Below, piece by piece: positions 37,801 through 51,429 of a stretch of DNA of 64,000 nt (its first letter is position 1; the number at the start of each line of letters is the position of its first letter). The notes beneath the pieces were generated by a model. The model worked only from the letters and a program-made list of their open reading frames with translations, made no database searches and had not been told where the DNA came from. Location: the NCBI GenBank assembly GCA_963556495.2, contig OY747711.1, positions 39,745,914 through 39,809,913 on the forward strand, written 5' to 3'. Source of the stretch: Valencia hispanica (taxonomy: Eukaryota; Chordata; Actinopteri; Cyprinodontiformes; Valenciidae). Both the position numbers and the translations under genes were made by a program.

Positions 37801-40582
37801 TTTGTAATCAACATCTCTTTCCAAAAACACCAAATATATTTCACATTACTTTAAGAAGCTACAGGAAATGGGTGTTACTCAAACCTTAGCAAATTTCTTT
37901 GTATTTGTCTCTTCACTGACATGGAGCTGAAGGTTTATACACTGTAAACAATTTAAAATAGTTATGCTAGCACGTGCAAAGAAAAAATGTAAGAAACTGC
38001 ATTAATTTTCAATGACTTCGACATGAATTTTAATAGATGTTGCAGAATCATGTTCAATTTAATCAAAACAACTCTACAGGAATGAAGCACTTGCAGCAAT
38101 GCAGTTTTTTGCATTTAGAGTATTTGTTGCACACTTCTACCAGAAGAAAATGTTTTTCTTTAGCTGAAAGGCAGGCGCTCTCTTTTCATTGTTGCACAGT
38201 TTATGTACCTACCTTGACTGACAGGCTTGTCTAACGTGAGACTAAAAGCAGCGGCTCACGGGGTTTGTACCAAGGTGGTAAAGTAATTTGTGGCTGGCAA
38301 ATTTTTAGCTGCAACCAGCAAGTTTGCAAGCTATGACTTGTAAATACCAAACAGGCCATATTGTTTTTATTCATGAACCAATTTTTCTTAGTAAAGAATT
38401 GCAATAACCGTTGAGTTAGCTTCTTGGCTTTGGCCTCCAAGTAACGAGTCTAAAACACGAAATAAAAGCAGTGAGGGATTAAACAAACGAGCTGTAGACT
38501 GCAGTCATTTTGGCCTTCTTTTGCTGATCAATAGTAGGATTTTAAAATGAAGGAAAAGCCTTGCACTGCTTTATGTTGCTTAATGAAATGGAACAGTTTC
38601 ATTAGCAGGGTTGCTTTTGATGTAAACAGATTTTTATTTTATTTCTGATTTACACGGTAATTACAATGTTCCTGTAAAAAATAATAATCAAGTGGTGTTA
38701 AATCAGTTGTGAACCATTAATGTTGCTACAAATGTAAAAGTTGAAATGTCTCTGTTGCCTAATTCACTCCTTAACTTAAGACTGTCTGACGAACTACATG
38801 CAACACTGGACAGTCAAATGAGGGAAAGTAAGGATGAAAGGATAAACACCCCTCTGGTACAAGATGAGCAAAAAATGTACTGCTGGGATTAAAAAAAGTT
38901 ACCAGAGTTATTCTCTACCTTTTTTAAAGTAACATTTAACAAATACAGTTACAGGACGCCAACAAAGAGAAAATGGAACGGAAAAAAGAATATGTGGAGA
39001 ACAAAAATGAAAACAAAAAAATTATGAAGTTACAGCCATAGATTGATTTCTGGGCCAGTGAGAGACAGTGGACTCCTCCTGCCCAGCATGTGTATTGTTA
39101 TGAAGTCTTATCCGTCCTTGTGTGTTTTCATTCCCTTTCTTTCTTTCTAAATGTCCTGCCAAAGTAACCAAAACAGGCAGTAATTTTTCTGTTATATTTC
39201 CCAAAAGGCCACCTTTTTACCTCCCCTCTGTCTCCCCCTATGTCAAGTTTTCCATGTTTTGGAATGTCTATGTGCTACTTGACACTGTGCATGAATGATG
39301 ACATGCCTGTACATAGTTATAGAGAATCGTATCCCATTCCTATGGTGTTGACAGGAAGAAGTTTGAATGTTGTACAGATTCTGATTTTTTTCTGTTGATC
39401 TTCTTCTTGGTTATAGTTTGTGTTGAGCTAACATTTTCATTCAAACAAAGCTGCAAAGTCGGAATTAATTGCACATCATTAATAACCGAGATTTGTTAAA
39501 AAGGCAATATCTGCTGTTATTGAATGAGAGACGAGATAGTGGAGTTATATATCTTAAATCTATAAGGGTTGCATGGGTTATTTGTAAAAAAAATATAATT
39601 GAAAAATGAGGGGGGGAAAACATGGCTTGCTACTTTTAATACCATGGCTGTATTCTGACAAAGGAAGAATATTGTATGTACATCTACATGTTATTTTGTC
39701 TTTAAAGAAATCAATATATGTATATAGTGTACAGTGTTACCAGTGAGATGACCTATATGGTCATGCACTAACCATAGAGAATTAATTCAACATATTTATT
39801 TAAAAGGAAAAACACTCTCTACACTCAAGAATGACATATATTGCCTTTTTGGAGAATTTAAGAATTTGTCTCTCTCTCAGCCTAGTCTCTCCTTTCCATT
39901 AATTAAGATTTTTTACTTCTAAACTCTATCTTGTTCCCTGTGCTCTTGATTTCTTTGTTGGGTTTTTAAAGTCGAGTGGTTGCCGTAAATTTCAGGCTGC
40001 GTCGCATTTTCTGTTGATCTTTTGCCATACTGTATGCCTGGCTGCTTTCCACACTGACTCAACAGTATCTCCATACTGACTCCTACCCACCTGATTTTCT
40101 GTTTTGTACCTCCTTATCTAGTTACGCACAACATATCTGGATGTGTCCTCAATGGTCTTGTTTGTCTCAAAGAATCGTTTGTATTTGTCGCCATCTGTCT
40201 TTTTCTGAACCATCTGTTATATTTATTGGTTGCTAAATTCCTTTGCTTTCAAATTTCATTTTTTATCCCTCAAATGCTTCTTTAAGTTCTACAACTCTTT
40301 CTTTAATATGCTTTTTTTGTCCTCCTTTTACATCTCCCACGGTGTAGTTGGAGAACTTCACATTTGCTGATTTGGTGTGGTTTTTTTTATTATGGAACAA
40401 TAACACTTGTTAGGTTTGCAATAATAATTTTTGTTTTCTTTTATTTGTTTATGCCTCTTTGTTGGCATGTACGTGTGTTTTTCATTTTTGTTGAATATCA
40501 ATGGGTAGGCAGAAAGTTGTTCTGTATGTGTGTCGCCACTAACTGTGACTGCTCTCCATGGTACTTCTTATAAGTCCAGTAA

Positions 40583-40588
40583 AATAAA
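40583..40588 (+). terminator. Distal candidate poly(A) signal
   Basis: AATAAA sits in a GTCCAGT-AAAATAAAG context followed by GT/T-rich sequence. It lies at the end of the repeat-free block downstream of NCX, which is why I prefer it as the distal end. Confidence 0.35.
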
Positions 40589-40600
40589 GTTTGGGATACC

Positions 40601-41330
40601 CAGTTTCAAAGACAGCATGTGTCCCCTGGCTTTCTAAAGTGTATGCAATTTGTAATAACTTGAACTGTTCATAATGGCCAGTATGACCAAACCCAGGTTT
40701 GGTCACTGGCTCTTTTGTCCTATGTGGACAAGACAAAAAGTACCTTGAATGGCTGCTTTGTCATTTGTTTTTTCTCTGACGCCCCGATTAACGAGGTGTG
40801 GGAGAGTAAATACAGACTTGGGGAAAAAAGCAGTTTGGTTCTTTTGAAAGACATGTTCACATTTGGATGCCTAATCTTTCTCATTTAAAAAAAAAAATTA
40901 TTTGAATGCAGGACACCATGTAAAAATTAACCTAGTGTAGTGTCCAGTAAGATGTTAAATTTCCAAGCTAAAGCCATATGCTGAGAGAAATGTAAGATGA
41001 GGAATGCTTGAATATGCCTAAGGATAGCAGAAGTAATAGATTGAGAGGTGCCAAACACCTAAAGTATAGGGGTCGCCTGAAGTCTATAAAAGGGGTTCTG
41101 TCTAGAAGATCGATAAGAATTCTTTAATTATTGGGCCAGGTTCCTCATGATTCGGTGGTTATACAGGCTGGAGTTCCTCCGCTGTTCAACTGAAGCGGTG
41201 TCTCCAAAGCCTTTTCCCCAGTATGTTGAAGACAACACCCCATTATACACTACACCAAATTTACTTATTCAACAAAAGATGTTAACAAAAACGTGTATTC
41301 TGACGAGAAAGTTGGGGCAACCTAACTTCA
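40601..41330. other. Intergenic stretch
   Basis: No gene or recognised repeat. Confidence 0.35.
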
Positions 41331-41565
41331 ATAGCTACTGTGCCACTTTTGGCTGAAGTAACTTCACTGAGATGCATCCTGTAGCCTTCTACCAGTCTTT
41401 GACATCGTCCTGAAGAAAGTTTACCCATTTCTGACTTTCAGTTGTGAGTTCTTTGAGGGGTATCTTAACCACCCAAGTGAAGTCACCCCACAACATCTCA
41501 ATAACATCCAGAACTTTCCATTTCTCAATTTTTATCAATCTTGATTTGTTCTAACCGGTAGTTTG
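41331..41565. repeat. Probable DNA-transposon relic, class uncertain
   Basis: 'Ctaccagtctttgacatcgt' followed by 'cctgaagaaagtttacccat' and 'aagtcaccccacaacatctc' resembles a phrase found in many fish repeat copies. Only a short part is kept, so class and strand remain open. Confidence 0.35.
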
Positions 41566-41795
41566 ATCTTGGAAATGAGCATGTCGAAAAGGGAATTATA
41601 TTATTGAAAATAATGGATATTGAATTGGTTCCAAGCCCCTACACACCCCGCCAAAACATGTACAGCACTCAAAAACAATCACTGCACGCATAATAGACTA
41701 ATTAACACTATATCATAGGGCTGCTCGACACATTGGGCAAATAACAATGAAACGAGGAGTACAATGAACACAGCCTCTCGAGAAACCCAAGTATC

Positions 41796-41825
<30 letters not shown>
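41796..41825. repeat. (TG)n microsatellite
   Basis: About 14 TG units, followed by a purine/pyrimidine-alternating stretch (ACGTACGCATG) up to the Tc1 copy at 41866. Confidence 0.95.
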
Positions 41826-41826
<1 letters not shown>

Positions 41827-41865
41827 AAGCACATGCGTGCGTACGTACGCATGTATGTGTGGATA

Positions 41866-43336
41866 CAGTGGGGCAGAAAAGTATTTGGCAGCCACCGATT
41901 GTGCAAGTTGTCCCACTTATCAAGATGGGAGAGGGCTGTAATTTTCATCATAGGTACACTTCAACTGCGAGAGACAAAATGTAAAAAACATTTCATGAAA
42001 TCAAACTGATTTTTAAAGAATTTATTTGTATAACGATGCAGAAAATAAGTATCTAGCACTTACAAACAAGAATTCTGGCCTTTTACAGACCTGTTACTAC
42101 TTTATACGGATAACGAGTTGAAACAGGTGCCAATAATTCAGGTAACAAGTGGAGGATAGAAGAGTTTCTTAGAGGACACCTGTCCACATCTTCAGTCAGT
42201 CTCCAACCTCCACCATGGCCAAGACAAGAGCTGTCTAAGGAAACCAGGGACAAGATTGTAGACCTGCACAAGACTGGAATGAGATAATCTACAATAGGCA
42301 AGCAGTATAGTGAGAAAAGATCAACTGTTGGAGCAATTATTAGAAAATGGAATGAATAGTAATCTCCCTTGACCTGGGGCTCCATGTAAGAGCTCACTTA
42401 ATTGGTACACATAATCGTAAGAATGGTGAGGAAACAGCCCAGAACTACACAGGGGGAACTGGTCAATGACGTGAAGAGATTTGGGACCACAGTAACAAAG
42501 GTTACTATTGGTAACACCCTATCTCGTCATGAATTAAAATCCTGCAGCACTCGAAAGGTCCCCCTGCTTAAGCCAGCACATGTCCAGGCCCATCTAAAGT
42601 TTGCCAGAGACCATCTGGAGAACCCAGAGGAGGATTGGGAGAATGTCTTGTGGTCAGATGAGGCCAAAATAAAACTCTTTGGTATAAACACCACTTGCTG
42701 TGTTTGAAGGGGGAAGAATGCTAAGTTGCATCCCAAGAACACCATACCCACTGTGAAGCATGGGAGTGGAAACATTATGTTTTGGGGCTGCTTTTCTGCA
42801 AAGGGGACAGGACGACTGATCCGTATTAAGAAAAGGATGAATAGGGGCATGTATTGTGTGATTTTGGGCAAAAGCCTTATTCCATCAGTAGGGCTTTGAA
42901 GATGAAACGTGGCTGGATATTCCACCATGAGAATGATCCCAAACACACCACCCAGGCAACGGAGTGGCTATGTAAAAAGCCAAAACTTCACAGCTCTAGA
43001 GAAGATTTGCATGGAAGACTGAGCCAAAATCCCAGCTACAGTGCAAACCTGGTGAAAACCTACAGGAAACGTTTGACCTCTGTCATTGCCAATCAAGGTT
43101 GTATTACAAAGTATTGAGGTTAACTTTTTTTATTGGCCAAATACTTGTTTTCTGCACCAACATACAAATAAATTAGTTAAAATTATGCAATGTAATTTCC
43201 TGGATTTTTTTCAAAATATATATTTTTACATTCTCTCACAGTTGAAGTGTACCTATGATGAAAACTACAGTTCAACTTTTTAAGTAGGATAATTTGCACA
43301 CTCTGTGGCTGCCAAATGCTCTTTGCCACCGTGGAT
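41866..43336 (+). mobile_element. Decayed Tc1-like transposon with long terminal inverted repeats
   Basis: The left end, CAGTGGGGCAGAAAAGTATT then TGGCAGCCACCGATTGTGCA, is matched in inverted form by the right end (TGCACACTCTGTGGCTGCCA, AATGCTCTTTGCCACCGTG). The similarity continues inward about 140 bp on each side, including TTTTCATCATAGGTACACTT. The left flank is TA at 41864-41865. Length is about 1.47 kb, full size for the family. The internal gene is broken (see 42214-43117). Confidence 0.85.
42214..43117 (+). pseudogene. Tc1-like transposase pseudogene
   Basis: It starts at ATGGCCAAGACAAGAGCTGT, with an in-frame stop just after. Middle pieces read PLLKPAHVQAHLKFARDHLE and DWENVLWSDEAKIKLFG, with the first catalytic Asp kept. 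Later [19 protein letters not shown] keeps the second Asp. The region that should carry DLNPIE reads [10 protein letters not shown], so the catalytic Glu is lost. [16 protein letters not shown] is a typical transposase C-terminus. Several frameshifts and stops. Confidence 0.8.
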
Positions 43337-44697
43337 TAATTTAGGACCAACTTCCATTCTGCATAAGTTTCCAATATGACTTAACATTTTGGTATTTTCT
43401 CTATCCTAGATCATGTTTTAAAATATTACTAAAACTGTATTGTACATAATTATTTTGTGAGCTTCATTTGTGTGAAGCTGTAGAACATCTTACACACTGA
43501 TTCCTCTGGAAGTAAGCACCTCTAGTGTTGGCTTCTTTGCATGTTAGGCACTGAAAAGGAGGGAAAGTAACACAAGTTGAGTGTACAGGAACCAGTAGCG
43601 TATAAGCATAATTCTTCCCATCAAACGTAAGGTTGTGAAAAGCATCTAGTGGGCTGTCACGCTCCCTGGATCATGTACTTGCTAACATCCTACACATTCA
43701 TATTCAGAGGAATATTCATAATTTTGTCAGACATGCAACATTTTAATGTGGAGAAAATCCAATTCAGATTTTTCCTTTGTCAAATTCTTGAAATCTCTCT
43801 ACATGATACAAGACAATCTGAGAATGTTGCCAACAGCAACCAACCATTGAAAAACAACCAGCAACACAGGCTGCAGCGGTTTGAGCACATCTTTAGAATT
43901 AACACTAATCGGCTAGCTACACAAACTCTTATGGCACCAATGACCTGTGCACTTACTGTTCATGATTAAAGAAGACCTGGGCAAACCTGATTGAGGACAA
44001 TAAGTTCAAAATGTTTCAAGCAAAAACAAGAGCCAAAGACCCTTTCGGAAAATATTGTAGAGTGTTCAACATCGAGCGGCATCCAAAACAGAGTATTTTT
44101 TGGGAGGGTGACCACCCAAATCAGAGAACCTAGTATAAATGAAGTAAATATTCATAAGGCCAATGTTAGGGTTAATGTGTGATTTATTGGGGCCAGTAAC
44201 AAACTGGCCCATTATACGGATTGGATTGAGCTGTTTAAGATGAATAGAGTTTGATGAATTTATCAAGTTATATCGACGTCCAACCAGGGCAATATCCTGA
44301 AAAAAAAAAATCTGTGCAATCGTGGGTGTAGTTTACAACTCCTTGTCTATACTATGACTATTTTGAACAGTTTTTCATTCTGTTTCAGGCAAGTATTGAC
44401 TTTTTGCAAATATAGGCTTGTCAACTTATTTTGTGCATATTCTCTACTGCTTGGTATGCGTGACAAAATATCTAGAGTAGTGGTGACCTGTCTAGTAAGA
44501 TTTTTCCAAGCTTTGTTGCCACTAATCTTGAGTACTACAAAGGGTCATCATTGCCATAACTGAACTTAGCCATACTCAAGATATTCTGTATTTTGAGGTA
44601 TAGTTATTTTGCCACAACAAATAGTTTGTGAACCATATAGACATGGAAATGAACCATTCTGTAAGTCTGTGTCGACTCTGTCATCCAGGACATGATA
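43337..44697. other. Intergenic stretch
   Basis: No gene or named repeat that I can support. Confidence 0.35.
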
Positions 44698-44812
44698 CTC
44701 TTGAGAGTTTAAATGAAGGCAACTGGACTCTCATTGTCTTGAGTACGTTTCGTCTCATCCAAAAGGCTTCTTCAGTTCTGAAAACTGGATTGGGAGTATC
44801 AGATTTATAGGT
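44698..44812. repeat. Left arm of a ~115-bp inverted repeat
   Basis: Contains 'agagtttaaatgaaggcaac', 'catccaaaaggcttcttcag' and 'ttctgaaaactggatt'. It is the inverse of 45358-45478 with scattered mismatches. The sequence resembles the 3' region of a widespread fish retroelement, possibly Penelope-like. Confidence 0.75.
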
Positions 44813-45357
44813 CTAATGTTAACGCTCAATAATGTAAGTAATGTAAAGCCGTTTCCAACAGTAGTTCTGGAATATTTGTGGACAATTCCATCCGGTCTTT
44901 AACTGGCGTTGTTTTCAAATACACCACTTTTTTCCAGAACATTGCCTTTTGGCTGCTTTCACACAGCAAGAAATGTACCGGAGGATCCTGAGGAATGTCT
45001 GGGGGGTGGGGGGAGTGGGGAGGTTGAATGTCCTGGACCCACACCCCTCCAGCTTTTCTGGAACATTTCCTGATAATTTGAATGCAAACACCATACCGCG
45101 AAAAGTCCGCTCTTGTTACTAGGTATTCATCCGTTACAAGTAATTACAGGTAAAGGGTATCGGACAAAGTCCGGAAGAGTGCTTTCAGACTCAAAAGCAA
45201 AACAGACGAAGTCCAGAAAATTACAGTTTTTCATGGCCTGTTTGAAAGGGGCTTAACTGTCTTACATCACCAAGATTGCTTAGTGCTTAGAAGCTTATGC
45301 AACCCTGATAGCCTCTTTAGGTAAAACAATTGCCCCCTTAGTAAGCCTTAACCTTAG

Positions 45358-45478
45358 ACTTATAAATCTGATAATCACAATCCAGTTTTCAGAACTGAAG
45401 AAGCCTCTTGGATGATAGATGAAACATATTCAAGACAACAAGAAAAGTCCAGTTGCCTTTATTTAAACTCTCAAGGAG
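45358..45478. repeat. Right arm of the ~115-bp inverted repeat
   Basis: Contains 'aatccagttttcagaactga', 'agaagcctcttggatgatag' and 'ccagttgcctttatttaaac', inverse of 44698-44812. About 545 bp lie between the arms, with no coding capacity. Confidence 0.75.
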
Positions 45479-48400
45479 CCCTTCTGTAAACTTCCTATGT
45501 TCAGAGCACATGTAACCTTTTAGAAATAAAGTTGGCATTGCAGAGCTGCAGAAGGCAGATGTTGAGTCAAACTCCAGGGGGCGATATTCATTGCAGCGCA
45601 GATAATCTGTCACACATCTCCCACAATGTGAGACACCTTTCTGGTTCTGTTCTAATTTTAGGCATCGCTGCTACTGAAGAAACCAGAGAAGGCTAGATTC
45701 TAGTGGTCTGTTCTGTCTTGGGACACATTAGTACAACACATCCAATCTATTACTGACCATCTGCATCAACTAATGTGCAGTAGTGGTCAATGTGTGTTTC
45801 AACTCTAAATCGTTTGGTGAGATGTTCCTACGGACTCCACATTAAGAAATGAAGTTAGCAAGTCCTTATATAAGCTGACCTATACTGCTTTGTCAAAACT
45901 TTACCTGGGTATAACAGCAGTGGGTTTTCCTTTCAGAAATCCTAAAGATGGTTAAGAGTCAAAGTCCCTGTTTAGTGAAAGAGACTTGACGGTTTTTATA
46001 ATTTCTGGACTCATTTCTGGACTAAGCAATTAATCTTTCAAAGGCAAAATTGCCCATTAACAAAATATATATTCTTAGTAGTGTAATTGGGAACTATATT
46101 TAAGAGCTTGTTAACATTTAACTCTGAAAGAATATCTTAAGGTTGCAATTATCCTTGAGAATGCTGTTTTTATGCAATTGCCTCCTTACACTGATACAAG
46201 ACATCTTTGTAAGACCAGCATTTTAACCTTTTGCTCATTCACAGCAATAAAAGAGCCAACAAAGAAAGCTCTTTGTTGGCTGAGTGCGTCATTCTCAAAC
46301 GGCATTTTTTTGGTACAGCATGTTGCTGTCTCCTCTTTAACACAGATATGTTTAGGGCAAAGACAGGTGGATTAACTTTCGCAGCACTTTTTTGTGCTTT
46401 ACCAACAGGACAGTAATGAGGATTGAAGACTCATTCGTTCCAGTGTTAACCTATTGCAAAAAAACATTTGACTAAAGGACCTGTTAAATCAGTCTGCATT
46501 GAGGCAGATGTAAAATTTAAAAAATCTAAAAAAAATCCATAGCTAAAGGCTATAGTGTTTTTCCAAGGGGAAACTGTTTTAGACAGCTAAGAAACCAAAT
46601 GAGAACTCAAAGTAAAAAACAAATAAGATCCCTGTTGGGAATTAAATAGGTGTTGAAATTCATTTCACATATGACATGCCTCGACGGAAAGAGCATAAAC
46701 ATTATATTCAAAATATACATGTAGCATAATGGCCCGAGACCGAAAATCATTGAGTGCCTCAAATTGGAGAAACCCTGAGTTTGAAGCTGTGTTGCGGGCT
46801 CTACATGTTTTGTTCGTCTGATGGATCTGCATTTTTCTCTGATCTAAATATTTTATCTCCTTACACTGACGCTTACACACTGAAGTGTTCAGTCTCATTT
46901 AAGAGAGAGACTGTATTGGCTGCTTCAACTGCTTGTTTAATGTTATCTGCTCTACAGAGCGAGTTGATACATGCTAAAACACCAATTATTCAATTATGTT
47001 GCTCGAAGCAATTGGGAAAGCAGCTTTTTCTGTAAGTTTGTCTACATACTTTAGCTGTATGCGTCAAGTCAGGTTTCTCTTTAGAAAAAAGAATACAGCG
47101 ATACCTTTTACAGGGGATACATATGTTAGTGGTTGCACAGCACGTGCTTCTGTGTATGAGAATAAAAAAAAAAAAGTGAACTCCACCCAAAAAAAAGTTA
47201 ACTTCATTTTTTTGAACTTGTGAAACATTCTTGTTTATTTAATTCAAGATCAGTAAACTTTTACAAAACCTCTGGGACATACACTGGAAATTTTGCAGAT
47301 AAATGGAATTTCTTCACCATTGAGTTGAAAAAAAAATGATGGGTGCCTATGAAGCTTGCAAGGTGCACTTTGGAAAATGAGCAATTTTCCACATTTTCCT
47401 TCATGTGTTTAAAGCTGGGATCTAAACCTCAGCACGCATAAATTGTACACTTTCCCTTTTGTGAAGTCTGGATCAGCCATAGTCCAACAAAGTAGCAACA
47501 GCGAGTGTAGCTGCCAATGTACCGGGGGCTACATGTGATTTAACGAAACCATTCCTATTCTAATTTTCGAGACATCCCAAGTGTCAACAGTAAAATATGT
47601 ATTCCTGTTTCCTGTCGAATGTGTCAAAGGGCCAAACATTTTTTTTGTCATTCGAAGCTGTCTTTTGCAAAGAACATGCCTATAAATCTGGTTACCCTGA
47701 GAAATCAATCACTGTTTGTTTTGGTCAGATTTTCTGGTTCAACTCATCTGTGTCCTTTTTGTTTCACAGTCACATAGCTATGTAATGGGTCCTTTCACAA
47801 AATCAAACAAACAGCTAAAATTCAGTAAATTTGTAAAGCATATGGTTGGGTTGATCTTTGCCTAAAAGGACCACTTTCTGAACTTCAAAAAAATATATAC
47901 AATCAGGATAGAAAGCTTACTGTCTCATAACTGCTGACTAAAAGATGAGCTTAATTTTCTTCCTTCACACTGCCACTGTGATGGATCATGCCGATTCCCG
48001 ACCTGCAAAGTGATCGAAATTCCAGACTACAATCGCATCCTCTTCCTGTTTGGGGAAGTTCTCGCTCTAATTTATTATAAACAATTGTCTTTTATCTGAC
48101 CGTTTGATGTACTGCTTCAAGGATTTGTATTTATGACCTGCGTCAGTGAACGAGACTTTGTTGGCGCTTGTTTTACTCACCTCCGTCTGTGCAGGTGTTT
48201 GCCTTGCTTGTTTTCATCACTTCCCTGCTGCCTTGTGGCTCAAAACCTCTTTATGCTGTCTATCAAATTAGATTTTCAGACATGTTCCCGTCTGCTCGGC
48301 CCTCCGCTTGAAGGTTACCAGGCGGGGAAATTATTTTGAATTGACGCCTGAATGTGCTCGCGTGGCTGCTCCTGGATGCTGAACATGGCCTGAAACTGTC

Positions 48401-51400
48401 ACAAAGTCTGCATTGGCTGTCAAATTATGAAGAACCACTTGGAGAATAACAAGAGAAAACGCTTCTGAATTCTTTCTATGGCTGCTTGTTCCTCTTTGTT
48501 GAAGCTGTCAGTGCTCAGCCGAAGCCTATACATTTAAATGTTGGATTACAAAGCTTTCAAAAGCAACACATAAGGATGAAGGTATACACCACATAAAGAA
48601 ATGTGTCGCACTAAGAACTCCCTGCTGTCTCTACTTAATGTAGGTTTTTGGATTATTTGCCAAGACTTAAGAGAACATTTAAAGTTTCCAGTAGCTTCCT
48701 GTTAAGTCTGGTTAAACCCTTTAGCACTTAGTCAACACTAAAGCCTGTGCGTTTGCAATTATTCCTCAGGTTACACTGTGTGCGCAATTATTAAAGTTGA
48801 ACATTTGATGATTAATTTGTTTTATTTAATAACCACAGTTAATTTAAAAAATCGCTTAATCAAAAATTTTAATAAATCTCAGAACTGATCATTCATTGAA
48901 GTAATTGAGTTTTTGGCTTTCTGTGGAGAACGTCTGTGTGTGGGAAATTTTTTGGACAAATATTATAGTGCAGATTTATTATGCAACTAAATGCTAAATA
49001 TTTTTTTATTAAATTCAATCCCACTTGTTTATTTTTTTCTGTTGTAATAAAAAAATACACATTTCTGGTATAAAAAAAAAAAATCAGTGACCAGTACAGT
49101 CTCCCTTGTTTGCCCGTATCCTTCACAAGCCTTCCATTCATGGAGTGTGTCTGTGTATATATATTTATTTATTCATTTATTTATTTGTCTTTTTGTGTGG
49201 CAGCAAACAGCAGGCTGTTCAGCTGTTCGCCATTCCAACTCTTAAAAAATCCGTACTAGCTCGAATCAATCATGCTCGTTTGAAAAGAATCTTTCCTCTA
49301 AAATGTAGCTGCAGAGGTTGGTTTTTAAAATGTGCTTAATCATTTTGTTCTGTGATATGTAAGTGGGAGGAAAGTAATTAATGGCATTACATTAGTGTAG
49401 TCTTCCCTCTCACAGTTTGATGCTTTTATTTTTTCCACACAACAGCTTTGAGCTTGTTTGGGAATTTAGGAAACTGCTGGTTTACCCTGAGAAAGAAATT
49501 TGAACACTGTTTTCTTAAAGTAAGATGATTGATATTTAATATTTTTATTTTGTACTCATGAACCTTGTTTCAAATTCAGCTGGCAACTCATTCATTTGGT
49601 CCAGAAACTGTTTTATTTCAGCTTCTCAGCTAAAACTTCTTCTGACTCATATGAGATGTTGTAGGTGAAAGAGGAGTCAACAATGGGGGGAAAAAACAAA
49701 ACGAGTAACACCCAGGAAAGACTGACATGAAACATACTTTCAATGTTTGGGAGCACACAACTTTGTTATATAAAAAGTTGGCCGATACTTTTCGAATTTA
49801 CATTTTACACATGAGATGTTAAAAGAATTTACCCTGTATAGGTTTGCAGTCTTAAACGTTATGACACAAGTACACGAGGTAAAAGTTTGAAATCAGTTTT
49901 TTTTCCTTTTCAAATTTGAAAACTCAGAGCTTTAAATATTGAAAAACACTGTACAAAAATTACTATGTACATAAACATATCAATAATTAACAGATGTATA
50001 ATTTCCGTTATCCTGATATAAACATTTTTCATAACTTGACACACAAGGCAATGATCCAGAACTTATGATACAGTTTCAGCTGCAACCTAATTTATAAGTA
50101 TCTAAGTCAATTGAAACAAGATTTTGATTGAAGCTGCTGTCAGAATATTTTAATCTCTGTTCCAATTGCCATATGTGTAGCATTAGCTTGAAGTGTTTGT
50201 TTTTTTGGAACCTAATCACATGTTGTGAGAGAACTAGCTGTAGATAGACATATAGTTTGAAAGGGGTGACAGGTTGCATCATCAAAAATATGGATTTGAC
50301 CACTTCCTTACTGTAGAGAAGTTTTACCCTTGTAAGTAAAAAAAGGGTTGATCGAATAAGGGGGGGGAAAAGTGAAGCTTGCACAACTGCTCTCTAATAT
50401 ATAGTAGTCTGGTTACACAGTACTTTGGAGAAATAGGGGTTCTGGTGCAGACCTGTTCACATTAAAGTAACAATGCTTGTCAGAACTGGAGCAAAACTTG
50501 GAACGACTGCTTGAAGGCTGCCAGAATTTCTGAATCACTTTTTCCTCATAAGCAGTCATTCTCCAGTGTGATGAATAGTCAACCACCACTCTCAGATAAC
50601 ATTTCTCCTGATTTCATCCTATTCATTGGGCAAATCACCAAATGAATGTTCACTTTAGAGTCTCAAAATTAAGCTGGATACTTTGCTATAGCTCTATTCC
50701 CCTTCAGTAAATTTTGGGGTTATGCCATTGGCTGCCCTGTGCTCGTTTTGTGTGCTTCACGTTTTATTTAATAATAATGGCTTGCACTGATTCAATTTCT
50801 TAAGAGTCTATAAAGATTTAGGCTGGTCAGCTGTGATAAGTCACTATTTATTTACTGGTTTTCTTACTAAGAAAATTTTCTTAAACTATATGGTTATTGT
50901 AGAGGCTAAGATTTTAAGGAAGTCTTGAGCTTTAGAGGATTTAAAACATTAATGACCACACAGTTGTTCCCTTCTCACAGCTGGTAATAATGGACCTTTA
51001 ATAAATTAAATGTTCACTATGATTGATTATGCATCACAGGCCACTTTCAAGTCGGTGAAAGGTAATTTTATTGTTTGGGTGGAGTGAGAGGAATCCAGTG
51101 GCTGCCCTGAGGGTAGAAAATCACTCCAATAACCTCCATGACTCTGCAATAATGCAAAGTGTATTAATAGGCTCACAAACTAGGGATCCTTATAAAATAA
51201 TGTCAATTCATTTAAAAGCATGAAAAGTAAAGTAACGTAACTGATTGCCTAAATCTTCACTAACTTCAGGTCAGTATTATTACATGCATATTTAGGTTAA
51301 CTCATTCCACGGATTCTATGTGACGACGTCTTAGTCACGTTGGCACATCTAGAAAACCACAATTAGAAGGCCGTTTAAGCTCTGTTTGCCTAGGGATCCG

Positions 51401-51429
51401 GTGTAAATAGCTATTTTTAAGTCCAGTTA
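45479..51429. other. Intergenic stretch
   Basis: About 6 kb without a supported gene. The segment 47950-48550 is repeat-free and GC-richer than its surroundings; the rest is AT-rich. Open frames here lack family motifs. Confidence 0.4.

Larger units (their letters stand above)
34738..40600 (+). other. Probable NCX 3' untranslated region, length uncertain
   Basis: After the stop the sequence is AT-rich, with no coding exon and no recognisable transposon for nearly 6 kb, unlike the flanks. AATAAA-type signals occur at 34802, 37374 and 40583. The 34802 signal would give a very short 3' UTR; the one near 40583 would give a long one of ~5.85 kb. Mammalian NCX1 transcripts have long 3' ends, so a long form is plausible. 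This is inference: no transcript end can be read from sequence alone. Confidence 0.4.
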
